Source: Candidatus Hydrogenedentota bacterium (lineage in GTDB: Bacteria; Hydrogenedentota; Hydrogenedentia; Hydrogenedentales; Hydrogenedentaceae). Taken from it: DNA of 35,743 bases. The position numbers were made by a program, and so were the translations under genes. Positions 25,221-32,505 of this stretch are shown piece by piece. Location: NCBI GenBank assembly GCA_026415215.1, contig JAOAHN010000076.1:1-35743 (forward strand), read 5' to 3'. Under the pieces are notes generated by a model. It had not been told where the DNA came from. It worked only from the letters and a program-made list of their open reading frames with translations, and searched no databases. Numbering within the stretch: position 1 is the stretch's first letter; each line of letters begins with the position of its first letter.

Positions 25221-26966
25221 ATGAACCTCAATAAAGACCCTGTCCTCGAAGAAATGAGAAACATCTCCCCAAATATTGATAAAGAGAGAGAGATGATTGT
25301 TAAAGCCCGTGAAAAAGGTAAGTGGACTCTCCTAAAAACATACATCCGTCTGTCGGGACCGGGGTGGCTACAAAGTGCCATCACTTTAGGCGGTGGCTCT
25401 CTATCTTCGAGTATGTATCTCGGTGTCTTAGTAGGATTCGGACTACTCTGGCTACAACCCCTCGCTATGATTGCAGGTATTATTATGTTAAGTGCTATTG
25501 CGTATGTGACTTTGTCTACAGGGAAAAGACCTCTGCGGACTATAAATGAATATGTTAGCCCTGTATTAGGATGGGGATGGTTACTTGCATCTATGACCGC
25601 TAACTTGGTTTGGTCTATGCCACAATATTCACTTGCAATAGCATCATTCCAACAAAACTTACTCCCCAATATTTTTGGACCTCCTTCTGTAGAGCCCTTC
25701 ACAGGGAAAGTATTAGCAGGCCTTATAGTTTTAGGTATAAATATAACCTTCCTTACGATGTACACATTAGGAGGTAGAGGAGTCAAAATTTTCGAAATCA
25801 TTGTAAAAACGATGGTAGCTTCTGTAGTAGTGTGTTTTTTTGGTGTAGTATTTATTCTAACCTACACCAAACAGATCCGTTGGCAGGACTATCTTGCTGG
25901 TTTTATCCCCGATTTATCCCTCCTCTACATGCCCTCGAAACAATTAATTCCTTATATTGAACAAGTTGATGCTCAGTTCCGTTCTTATTGGACTAACCTC
26001 ATAGTCTCACAACAGAGAGATGTGCTTATTAGTGCAGCTGCAACCGCAGTAGGAATAAACATGACTTTCATGTTTCCTTACTCAATGCTCCGTAAAGGGT
26101 GGGATAGGGACTTCCGTGGGCTCGCAATATTCGACCTCTCTACAGGGTTATTCTTTCCTTTTATCCTTGCAACAAGTTGTGTAGTGATTGCATCCGCTGC
26201 ACAATTTCATGCGAAGCCTGCACCTGGTTTCCTCGGTGAAAGGGATGAGAAAGGAAACCTCATACAACCTGCACCAAACCTTGTGGGAAGTTTTCAAAAA
26301 CTATTAGAGGGTCGAGCAATATTTGAACTCGGAGCAGAAAAATGGAATTCAATGCCACAGGCAGAAAAAGAGAACTTTATAAAATCCTTACCTGAAGCCG
26401 ATAAGAGGCTCTCTGCGATGATGGTGAGGAGAGATGCCTTCAACCTTTCAGATGCTCTTGCTCCCCTTACTGGCTCTGTCATAGCTCGATATGTTTTTGG
26501 TATAGGTGTGTTGGGAATGGGCTTGGGTGCATCTACTATGCTCATGCTTATTAACAGTCTTTGTTTCTGTGAGCTCCTAAATAGACCTCTGAAAGGTTGG
26601 ACCCAATTTTTCGGAGGGCTAATGGTATCTCTAAGCCTTGTAGGCGTCCTTTTATGGAAGGATGCTCAAATGTGGCTTGCTATACCAACCTCCGTGTTCT
26701 GCGTTACATTATTACCGCTCGCATATCTCTCATTCTGGCTATTGTTAAATCAGAAAAAACTCCTTAAAGAAGATACTCCCAAAGGCACTAAATGGTGGTT
26801 ATGGAATATATTACTAAGTATCTCCTTCACGCTCTCAGCGATTGGTAGTATCTGGGCAATCTATTCCCGCATTGGCTACAAAGGCTTCTATATCATATTT
26901 GGATTTGTTGCTTTAGTGATTGTGGTTCATATTCTCAGAAAGAAAAAGAGTTTACAACAGGTATAA
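25221..26966 (+). CDS. Nramp-family-like membrane transporter
   Basis: 581 residues with about 11-12 membrane helices. The first helix (46-68) begins GPGWLQSAIT, as Nramp TM1 does, but the metal-binding DPGN reads GGGS. The helix corresponding to TM6 (about 271-290) has MFPYSML where Nramp has MPHN. Similar proteins are annotated as divalent metal cation transporters in Planctomycetota-type genomes. A cytoplasmic or periplasmic insert at about 345-410 (PAPGFLGERDEKGNLIQ ... NFIKSLPEADKRL) is extra to standard Nramp. The missing Asp, Asn and Met/His ligands argue against Mn/Fe transport, so the substrate is open. AGGAGG lies 8 bases before the ATG. 109 bases after xylA and possibly transcribed separately. 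Confidence 0.78.
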   Translation: MNLNKDPVLEEMRNISPNIDKEREMIVKAREKGKWTLLKTYIRLSGPGWLQSAITLGGGSLSSSMYLGVLVGFGLLWLQPLAMIAGIIMLSAIAYVTLSTGKRPLRTINEYVSPVLGWGWLLASMTANLVWSMPQYSLAIASFQQNLLPNIFGPPSVEPFTGKVLAGLIVLGINITFLTMYTLGGRGVKIFEIIVKTMVASVVVCFFGVVFILTYTKQIRWQDYLAGFIPDLSLLYMPSKQLIPYIEQVDAQFRSYWTNLIVSQQRDVLISAAATAVGINMTFMFPYSMLRKGWDRDFRGLAIFDLSTGLFFPFILATSCVVIASAAQFHAKPAPGFLGERDEKGNLIQPAPNLVGSFQKLLEGRAIFELGAEKWNSMPQAEKENFIKSLPEADKRLSAMMVRRDAFNLSDALAPLTGSVIARYVFGIGVLGMGLGASTMLMLINSLCFCELLNRPLKGWTQFFGGLMVSLSLVGVLLWKDAQMWLAIPTSVFCVTLLPLAYLSFWLLLNQKKLLKEDTPKGTKWWLWNILLSISFTLSAIGSIWAIYSRIGYKGFYIIFGFVALVIVVHILRKKKSLQQV

Positions 26967-26989
26967 ATATCTCAATAAGCTAAACCCTG

Positions 26990-27016
26990 CTTCCATTCAA
27001 TTTAAGTGAATGGGGG
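26990..27016. terminator. Possible bidirectional terminator stem
   Basis: Stem CCATTCA / TGAATGG with a 7-base loop, extendable by two G-U pairs and one G-C pair to 10 pairs. It overlaps the stop codon of the minus-strand gene and lies 24 bases past the Nramp-like stop. It has no clear T tract on either side. Confidence 0.35.
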
Positions 27017-28571
27017 ATATCTTTATTCTAACTGTTCCATTAGCAGGAAGAGCTAAGGGTAGTCCTTCTCGCAACTGTTCCCCGTAGAATTTACTTGCCT
27101 GATTTTCAATTTCAATCTGATACTCTTTTCCACTTTCTACTGTAAACCACTCGGGAAACTGATTTAGCCGAGGGTAGTCAAAAGGCATATTAAAATTTTC
27201 TTTGTGTCTGGGTATGTCAAACTTAAGTTTACCTTTCCACCTCCATTCGGTTGTGACTATAACATCAACAGTTCCATCTCCATTCTTAACTGCACCTACT
27301 CCGATATCCGCCCGCCACGGTTCAACATAACATCCCTGGGACTTCCACAATGCATACATAAGCATAGTTCTTGCAGAATTTCCATCCCCATACCACCCTT
27401 CTATAATCCCAGATGGTCTTTGTTTACTAAGCAGTCTCTCAGCAGTGTAGTCTGCCCAAGCAAAAGCGTATTCTGAGGGAAACCTATTGAACAGATTAAT
27501 AGCCCCCTCTAAAGAGTCTGCTAATCCATCTGCACCATCTTCCTCCCATGGGTAATCTTTAAAATCGATCAAGTTGTCGAGAGTAGATTTAATCTCTTCA
27601 ATGTATTCTCCTTTTCCATCAATCAATCCCACAGTGGCTATCGCATTATAGTCATACCCCCAGTTATCAGTTAGAGCGTCTCTCTTAATAGCCCCTATGT
27701 TTGGGTCTATCGCTTCATAAAAAAGTCCCTTTTCATTTCGTCCAAATTTGAGAACAGTATCAATTAATTCATGCATAGTATTCTTCCAACTAATATAGCG
27801 AGTCTCATCTTCATATTTAGCAAGTAAATACACTTCTGACAACCCTCCTATAACTTCACACCCATGGTCGTCGAGTTGTAGGTAATCTGACTTATGAGGG
27901 GGATGATAAACGAGAAAGTAATCTCCTAACATAAAGGCATACTTTTTATATTTTTCATCCCTGCTTTGCCAATAAATGCGAGCTAAAGCTTGCATCAAAT
28001 CACCTGCTACTTCGTGTGTTTTATCTGGTAATAATCCTACTTCAGTTTCTATACTTGCGTGCTTCCATATATCATCCATCAAACCATACATTCTCTCAGA
28101 CCATAAGGAGCGACCAAGATATTCGGTGAGGGGAAGCAATCCATCTTTTATATACTCACTCGCACCAAAGATAATAGATGGCATCTCAACTTTAGAATTT
28201 CTAAATCCACGAGTTTCAAAATCCCAATCGTCCGGGAGTCTATCTACCCTATTACAAAATCTTTGCTCATTTGCCAAAATCTGTTTCATAGTAGTCTCAA
28301 ATGTAAGTCTGTCTGTGAAATAGGCGGTGAGTGTTAAGAAGGGGTAATTATCTGCAGAACAATCTTTAGCATTCCAAAAGAAGTCTGTCTTCAAATTGCG
28401 AGGGAAGAATTTAGTTTCCTCATCAGCAAATTGAAGCCAACCTTGAAGCAATCTCCAACAAAAGCGCATAGCATCCCTGTTCTGTTGAGCTTGTCTAAGT
28501 AACACTAAATCATCACCAAAACCAACAGCTGTTAGAAAAAGTAGGAACCACATGAATTTAATTAAACCCAT
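26997..28571 (-). CDS. Exported helical-barrel protein, possible glycan-active enzyme
   Basis: Not assigned to a known family. The ATG at 28571 has AAGGAGG 7 bases upstream, giving 524 residues; the frame is open to 28625. The first 19 residues (MGLIKFMWFLLFLTAVGFG) form a signal peptide. Residues about 30-400 look like repeated helix pairs with aromatic and acidic loops (LLPDKTHEVAGDLMQALARIYW, DDHGCEVIGGLSEVYLLAKYED, DNWGYDYNAIATVGLI, EGWYGDGNSARTMLMYALWKSQG). These resemble (alpha/alpha) toroid sugar hydrolases or lyases. A beta-rich C-terminal domain (about 405-524) ends TVRIKISPIHLN. Divergent from L-rhamnose mutarotase. A role in a polysaccharide or uronate-sugar pathway is inference. 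Confidence 0.6.
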   Translation of the reverse strand: MGLIKFMWFLLFLTAVGFGDDLVLLRQAQQNRDAMRFCWRLLQGWLQFADEETKFFPRNLKTDFFWNAKDCSADNYPFLTLTAYFTDRLTFETTMKQILANEQRFCNRVDRLPDDWDFETRGFRNSKVEMPSIIFGASEYIKDGLLPLTEYLGRSLWSERMYGLMDDIWKHASIETEVGLLPDKTHEVAGDLMQALARIYWQSRDEKYKKYAFMLGDYFLVYHPPHKSDYLQLDDHGCEVIGGLSEVYLLAKYEDETRYISWKNTMHELIDTVLKFGRNEKGLFYEAIDPNIGAIKRDALTDNWGYDYNAIATVGLIDGKGEYIEEIKSTLDNLIDFKDYPWEEDGADGLADSLEGAINLFNRFPSEYAFAWADYTAERLLSKQRPSGIIEGWYGDGNSARTMLMYALWKSQGCYVEPWRADIGVGAVKNGDGTVDVIVTTEWRWKGKLKFDIPRHKENFNMPFDYPRLNQFPEWFTVESGKEYQIEIENQASKFYGEQLREGLPLALPANGTVRIKISPIHLN

Positions 28572-28589
28572 AACCTTTCCTCCTTCGGT

Positions 28590-28618
28590 TTCAATAAGTA
28601 ATACATATACCTTATAAT
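28590..28618 (+). promoter_or_regulatory. Possible promoter of the rhamnose mutarotase gene
   Basis: TTCAAT (28590-28595), 17-base spacer, then a perfect TATAAT (28613-28618). The -35 box is weak. The gene starts 56 bases downstream. Confidence 0.4.
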
Positions 28619-28673
28619 CTACCAATCTATCAAACGACTTACAAAAATAGGAAAAGACCTTGGGAGAAATACT

Positions 28674-28985
28674 ATGAAAAGATTCGCATTTGCAATGAAA
28701 TTAAAAGGCGAAGAGGTTATCCCAGAGTATGAGAAGCTTCATAAAGAAGTAGGCAAAGATGTTATAGACGCACACAAAAGATCAGGTTTTAATAACTACT
28801 CCATATATCGAATGGGACTAACCCTTTTTGCTTATTTCGAATCAGAAGAGCCTGAAAAATGCTTCGAAAAACTTTCAACTGAACCTATAATGAAAGACTG
28901 GTGGGCGAAAACAAATCCTCTTATGGAAACGGAAGAAAACAAACCTCTTTTTATACCTCTTCCAGAAGTATTCCATATGGATTAA
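28674..28985 (+). CDS. rhaM: L-rhamnose mutarotase
   Basis: Small dimeric cytoplasmic enzyme that interconverts alpha and beta anomers of L-rhamnose. 103 residues, the usual length. E. coli RhaM pattern is conserved: Tyr19 and His23 (YEKLHKEV, matching Tyr18 and His22 in E. coli), NNYSIY (40-45), TLFAYFE (50-56), the WW pair (76-77) and the closing LPEVFHMD. GGGAG lies 7 bases before the ATG. No rhamnose isomerase, kinase or aldolase is in the window. Divergent from the exported helical-barrel gene. Family members also act on other 6-deoxyhexoses, so the exact sugar is not certain. Confidence 0.88.
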   Translation: MKRFAFAMKLKGEEVIPEYEKLHKEVGKDVIDAHKRSGFNNYSIYRMGLTLFAYFESEEPEKCFEKLSTEPIMKDWWAKTNPLMETEENKPLFIPLPEVFHMD

Positions 28986-29003
28986 CAAAATCAATGGGAA
29001 GAA

Positions 29004-29744
29004 TCAAACAATAGATTGTAATATCAACACGGTACCTAATGTTAGAATACTTACGACTATAATATTACTGAACCTTTCTGGTGTTATATACCTATCTAAC
29101 CAAACACCTAAAATAGTCCCCAATATCAAGCCGGGAACTCCATAAAAACAAAGTTTCCAAACTTCCGCGGTTATCAATCCTGCGAAATAGTGTCCCCCTA
29201 TAATTACAAACCCATTTGCTACAAAGAATAACTGTAATGTAGAACGAAACTTCATCTTCTCTTTTTCAAAAAGACTTGTATAAATAATAACAGGAGGGCC
29301 ATTTACATTATATGCACCGCCTAAAACCCCAGCTACAAACCCCGTAGGTATTCCAAAAAGAAAAGCCATCCGGTTTGATATTTGCACAATACTTAACTTA
29401 CTTTCAAAAAAAAGAAGAAAACAGGAATGAAATATCAATATTAACCCCAATAATATATTTAGCAGGTTTTCATTTCCTCCTTTTAGAAGTATCAAACCTA
29501 AGGGAACTCCAAAAAGAGAAGGTATTATCAAGACCAAAGACCTCCCCCACCTTATCCCACTCCAATTATTTGCCAAAACAATTAGGTTAACAAGCTGGCT
29601 TAACAAAGCCATCAACGGGGCAGATTTATCCAACCCAATCCCCAATACAAGAATAGGCATCCCCACTAAAGCAGAACCAAATCCCGTAATCGTATGTACA
29701 AGACTTGCGAAAAGAAACGCAAATCCTACTACTACCCCCGACAA
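29004..29744 (-). CDS. TauE/SafE family permease
   Basis: Inner-membrane exporter family linked to sulfite, sulfonate or organosulfur anions in some bacteria. 246 residues with about 7-8 hydrophobic helices. The N-terminus FASLVHTITGFGSALVGMP (about 13-31) and the internal repeat FVAGVLGGAYNVNGPPVIIY (about 135-154) are the two family signatures. The start codon is TTG at 29744, chosen because AAGGA lies 7 bases upstream and no in-frame ATG exists there. It follows purE by 17 bases. No sulfur-metabolism gene is near, so the substrate is unknown. Confidence 0.88.
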   Translation of the reverse strand: MSGVVVGFAFLFASLVHTITGFGSALVGMPILVLGIGLDKSAPLMALLSQLVNLIVLANNWSGIRWGRSLVLIIPSLFGVPLGLILLKGGNENLLNILLGLILIFHSCFLLFFESKLSIVQISNRMAFLFGIPTGFVAGVLGGAYNVNGPPVIIYTSLFEKEKMKFRSTLQLFFVANGFVIIGGHYFAGLITAEVWKLCFYGVPGLILGTILGVWLDRYITPERFSNIIVVSILTLGTVLILQSIV

Positions 29745-29761
29745 ATTATCATCCTTAAGTA

Positions 29762-30268
29762 TTAACCGCTTTCAGGTAGATTTGCTTCAAGGACTTTCTT
29801 CGCTTGCTTCTCCCTGTAAGCAATAAGCTTTTCCCTTAACTCCTGTCTCTTCAGTGAGAGTATAGCCACTGCGAGCAATCCTGCATTGGTTGCACCTGGC
29901 TTGCCAATAGCAAGACATCCCACAGGAATTCCTGGGGGCATTTGCACTATCGAATATAAAGCATCAACACCATTTAGAGATCCGCTGGGAACTGGGACAC
30001 CCAACACAGGCAAAACCGTGCATGAGGCTACCACACCGGGCAAAGCGGCAGCCATACCTGCACCAGTTATAAATACTTCTACACCTCTTTCCTCCGCAAA
30101 TTTTACATATTCTCTCAACACATCAGGGGTGCGATGAGCAGATAGCACCCTCGCCTCGTATGGGATATTAAACTCCTCTAAAACCTTTACCGCACTTGAC
30201 ATTATGTCCCAATCCGAAGCACTTCCCATAATCACACTTACTAATGGATTCTTAGCACTTTCAGCCAT
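29762..30268 (-). CDS. purE: N5-carboxyaminoimidazole ribonucleotide mutase
   Basis: Purine biosynthesis: moves the carboxyl group of N5-CAIR to give CAIR. 168 residues, usual class I length. The N-terminal VSVIMGSASDWDIM (about 10-23), the catalytic SAHRTP (about 43-48), GAGMAAALPGVVAS (about 69-82) and VDALYSIVQMPPGIPVGCLAIG (about 98-119) are present. The block usually reading GAGGAAHLPGM has Ala in place of His, a variant also known in other phyla. AGGAGAGG precedes the ATG, and a TATAAT box without a good -35 lies at 30300-30295. No purK is adjacent. It is followed by a TauE/SafE permease gene. Confidence 0.95.
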   Translation of the reverse strand: MAESAKNPLVSVIMGSASDWDIMSSAVKVLEEFNIPYEARVLSAHRTPDVLREYVKFAEERGVEVFITGAGMAAALPGVVASCTVLPVLGVPVPSGSLNGVDALYSIVQMPPGIPVGCLAIGKPGATNAGLLAVAILSLKRQELREKLIAYREKQAKKVLEANLPESG

Positions 30269-30373
30269 AACGCCTCTCCTATTAGGTTTGCGAAATTATA
30301 ATACAATATCTCTCTAAAAAGATTAAACTAATTTAAAGACTACCCTTACATACAGGAGGATAATATTATAATA

Positions 30374-31297
30374 CTATCTAATATAATCAAGAAGGCTGGG
30401 CTGAATCACCTTACTGGCAGCATTAAGTGCGGACTGATAGGCATTCGTTTGTGAATTAAGGTTTACAATTACCTCTGCCATATCTGCCTCAATATTATCT
30501 GATATCACTCTTCGAAGTTCTATGTTCGCACTTTCAAGGTCTTGTTCTGTAGTCTCCATTCTATTGGTAATAGCACCTATTTTGGCAAGAGCCAACGAAA
30601 GTTGATTAATAGCCCTTGTGAGCTCATCTATTCTCTGTTGAAGCGCCGAAACATTTCCCGTCCGCAAATTATCTCGTAAATCTGCAAGTGCCTGAAAAAT
30701 ATCTGTGCTCCCTGTAATAGTAGGAAGAAAAACTTCTCGCCCCGTTAAGTTAATATTCACTTGCGAGCCTTCAGATATCTCAACATATATATAATTATCA
30801 TCCCCTACATAACTTACTGAATTAATTTCGCCACTAAGACCTCTCGTTTCCTGGAATGGCTTTGTCATTGTAACCGCACCGCCAAATATATATTTTCCGT
30901 AAGTCTGATGATTCGCCTCCTTTAATGCAGATTCCAACAATTGATTGACTTCCGTAGCTATTTGATTTCGTTGGAGTTGCGAATTAGACCCATTCGCACC
31001 TTGTAAAGCCAGCTCCTTAGCCCTCTGCACAACATTCATCACTGTCATCACAGCACTCTCAGATTCATTTAGATAAGGGCGAGCGGAAGTAATATTAGAA
31101 AGATATTGTTCATTTTGATATATGCGCACCCGGGCGGATATAGCTGACCTTACATTCAAAGGGTTATCCGAAGGTCTATTAACTTTATTACCAGTTGCAA
31201 GCTGTTCTTGATAAGATAATATCCTTCTGGATTGATAGGCGAGATTACTAAGAATTCTATCCACGAGCATCCGCTGGGTTACTCTTATTGCACCCAT
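30374..31297 (-). CDS. flgL: Flagellar hook-associated protein FlgL (HAP3)
   Basis: Junction protein joining hook-filament zone and filament. 307 residues, usual length. The N-terminal helices (IRVTQRMLVDRILSNL, then LATGNKVNRPSDNPLNVRSAI near residues 35-55) and the C-terminal helical part (NIEADMAEVIVNLNSQTNAYQSALNAASKVIQPSLLDYI) match the flagellin-like D0/D1 domains. AAAGGG lies 7 bases before the ATG. It starts only 3 bases after the FlgN-like gene. flgK, normally its upstream neighbour, is not present. Last gene of the flagellar run. Confidence 0.95.
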   Translation of the reverse strand: MGAIRVTQRMLVDRILSNLAYQSRRILSYQEQLATGNKVNRPSDNPLNVRSAISARVRIYQNEQYLSNITSARPYLNESESAVMTVMNVVQRAKELALQGANGSNSQLQRNQIATEVNQLLESALKEANHQTYGKYIFGGAVTMTKPFQETRGLSGEINSVSYVGDDNYIYVEISEGSQVNINLTGREVFLPTITGSTDIFQALADLRDNLRTGNVSALQQRIDELTRAINQLSLALAKIGAITNRMETTEQDLESANIELRRVISDNIEADMAEVIVNLNSQTNAYQSALNAASKVIQPSLLDYIR

Positions 31298-31300
31298 ATC

Positions 31301-31810
31301 CTAACCCTTTCTATCCATAAACCTTGGCAATGTGTTAACTTCGTCAACTCTGCCCAAATCAGAATATCCGACTGCAGATCTTACACTCTCCGGTGAAATT
31401 ACTTTCAAAATTTCCTGCCTTGCCCTTATAGCTGACTTATAGAAAGCCAAAGCCTCCTTACTCCACTCCCTCAAATAAAGAAGAGATACTTTTATTCGCT
31501 CAAGGCTCTCTTTAGCTCTCCTACCCCACGGCTCAGGGAAAAAGCTGACCAACTCACTCATCCTCCTAAAATTACTCTTACCCCCCAGTGTAATATTACT
31601 AATCTCTGCTTTAATCTTTCCATCGATATTAGATATCTCCTTTGTGAGAAAGACTATAGCGGAAGTTTTTTCGTTTAATTTAGAAAGATCTCCCTCTATA
31701 CCCATTTGAAGTTGTGCAAGGCAGACTGATACAAGAGTTTCTTGTAACTCAGCTTGTTCTTCTAACAACTCACAAAATTTCTCAAACCTTTCCTTTAATC
31801 CTCTTGTCAT
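31301..31810 (-). CDS. flgN: FlgN-like flagellar export chaperone
   Basis: Cytoplasmic chaperone expected to carry the hook-associated proteins FlgK and FlgL to the export apparatus. 169 residues, mostly helical with heptad-like spacing (CELLEEQAELQETLVSV, LSKLNEKTSAIVFLTKEI). It matches FlgN by length, composition and position rather than by strong motifs. The C-terminus ends LPRFMDRKG, a short conserved-looking tail that may bind clients. The ATG overlaps no gene; it lies 8 bases after the EF-hand gene and 3 bases before flgL. Confidence 0.8.
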   Translation of the reverse strand: MTRGLKERFEKFCELLEEQAELQETLVSVCLAQLQMGIEGDLSKLNEKTSAIVFLTKEISNIDGKIKAEISNITLGGKSNFRRMSELVSFFPEPWGRRAKESLERIKVSLLYLREWSKEALAFYKSAIRARQEILKVISPESVRSAVGYSDLGRVDEVNTLPRFMDRKG

Positions 31811-31818
31811 CTAATTCA

Positions 31819-32166
31819 CTAAACCTTATCCTCTTTTCCCACAAATGGTCCCAAATTAGAATACAAAACTTTTATCTCATCAACAGTTACAAAACTATCC
31901 CCATTCATATCCCAACGAGCAAATTCTTGTGCTTCCATCCCACTTTCTCTAAGAGAGATCTTCCCATCTCTATCAGAATCATACAACTCGAGGATCTTTC
32001 GTGCATTTTGCTCTACAGTGTATTTACTCTCTATTTCTTTCTTGAGACGAGAATGAAAACTTTCTCCGAGTATCTTTTGTGAACTACCTGCCTTCCTAAA
32101 AGAGAGGGATGAAATGACACGAGATAACATATTGATTGCTGTTATTGCAGTTAACCATTGAGTCAT
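31819..32166 (-). CDS. EF-hand protein in the flagellar operon
   Basis: 115 residues, no known flagellar family recognised. Two calcium-binding EF-hand loops are readable. Loop 1 is D63-S-D65-R-D67-G-K-I-S-L-R-E74. Loop 2 is D86-M-N88-G-D90-S-F-V-T-V-D-E97. Each has acidic or polar residues at positions 1, 3 and 5, a hydrophobic residue at 8 and Glu at 12; the second has Ser instead of Gly at position 6. The N-terminal 20 residues (WLTAITAINMLSRVISS) form an amphipathic helix that could attach to a membrane or partner; a classical signal peptide is not clear. AAGGA lies 8 bases before the ATG. It sits 18 bases after the rod-binding gene and 8 bases before flgN, so it belongs to the same transcript. 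Function unknown. Confidence 0.85.
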   Translation of the reverse strand: MTQWLTAITAINMLSRVISSLSFRKAGSSQKILGESFHSRLKKEIESKYTVEQNARKILELYDSDRDGKISLRESGMEAQEFARWDMNGDSFVTVDEIKVLYSNLGPFVGKEDKV

Positions 32167-32184
32167 AATTTGTTCCTTCTAATA

Positions 32185-32505
32185 TTACTTATCGGCATTT
32201 ATAACTATTTCTTTACTTTGATTTTCAAAACGGGTTATCTCATTTAAAAAATAGTCCGCTATACCAAGCTGATGAGATTTAGCTATTTCTCCTGCTAAAG
32301 CATCTGTAAGCATATCGTCATAAATCCGCTTGGATGAGCTTTCCGGAAATAATTTTGATTTTAATATTGGCTTTCTCAGTTCCTTGAAAACCTCATATAG
32401 GAAAATCCTTTCAAACTCCTCACAAGCATTTTTTTTCCTAACCATATCTCCTACTTCATTTAACTCAACAGGGTAAGACAAACTTACTGGCATCACATAG
32501 AGCAT
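32185..32505 (-). CDS. flgJ: FlgJ-type rod-binding protein (no muramidase domain)
   Basis: Periplasmic rod cap assembly factor. 106 residues carrying only the rod-binding domain: CEEFERIFLYEVFKELRKPI (about 28-47), then RIYDDMLTDALAGEIAKSHQLGIADYF (about 60-86), the typical pattern. The C-terminal beta-N-acetylglucosaminidase domain of enterobacterial FlgJ is absent, so another enzyme must open the peptidoglycan. The ATG overlaps the flgI stop codon by one base (TAATG), which implies translational coupling. The downstream gene encodes the EF-hand protein. Confidence 0.88.
   Translation of the reverse strand: MLYVMPVSLSYPVELNEVGDMVRKKNACEEFERIFLYEVFKELRKPILKSKLFPESSSKRIYDDMLTDALAGEIAKSHQLGIADYFLNEITRFENQSKEIVINADK

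Noticed and set aside
25205..25801. 198-codon frame on the minus strand
   Set aside because: It is antisense to the Nramp-like gene, whose frame has motifs, a ribosome binding site and a signature start; the antisense product resembles no family.
29762..30268. Non-functional PurE because of Ala in place of His in the GAG block
   Set aside because: The catalytic SAHRTP segment and all other motifs are intact, and the Ala variant occurs in other active-looking PurE sequences.
31714..32082. 122-codon plus-strand frame across the EF-hand gene
   Set aside because: Antisense to the EF-hand and FlgN genes, no ribosome binding site; the EF-hand frame has regular loops and fits the operon spacing.
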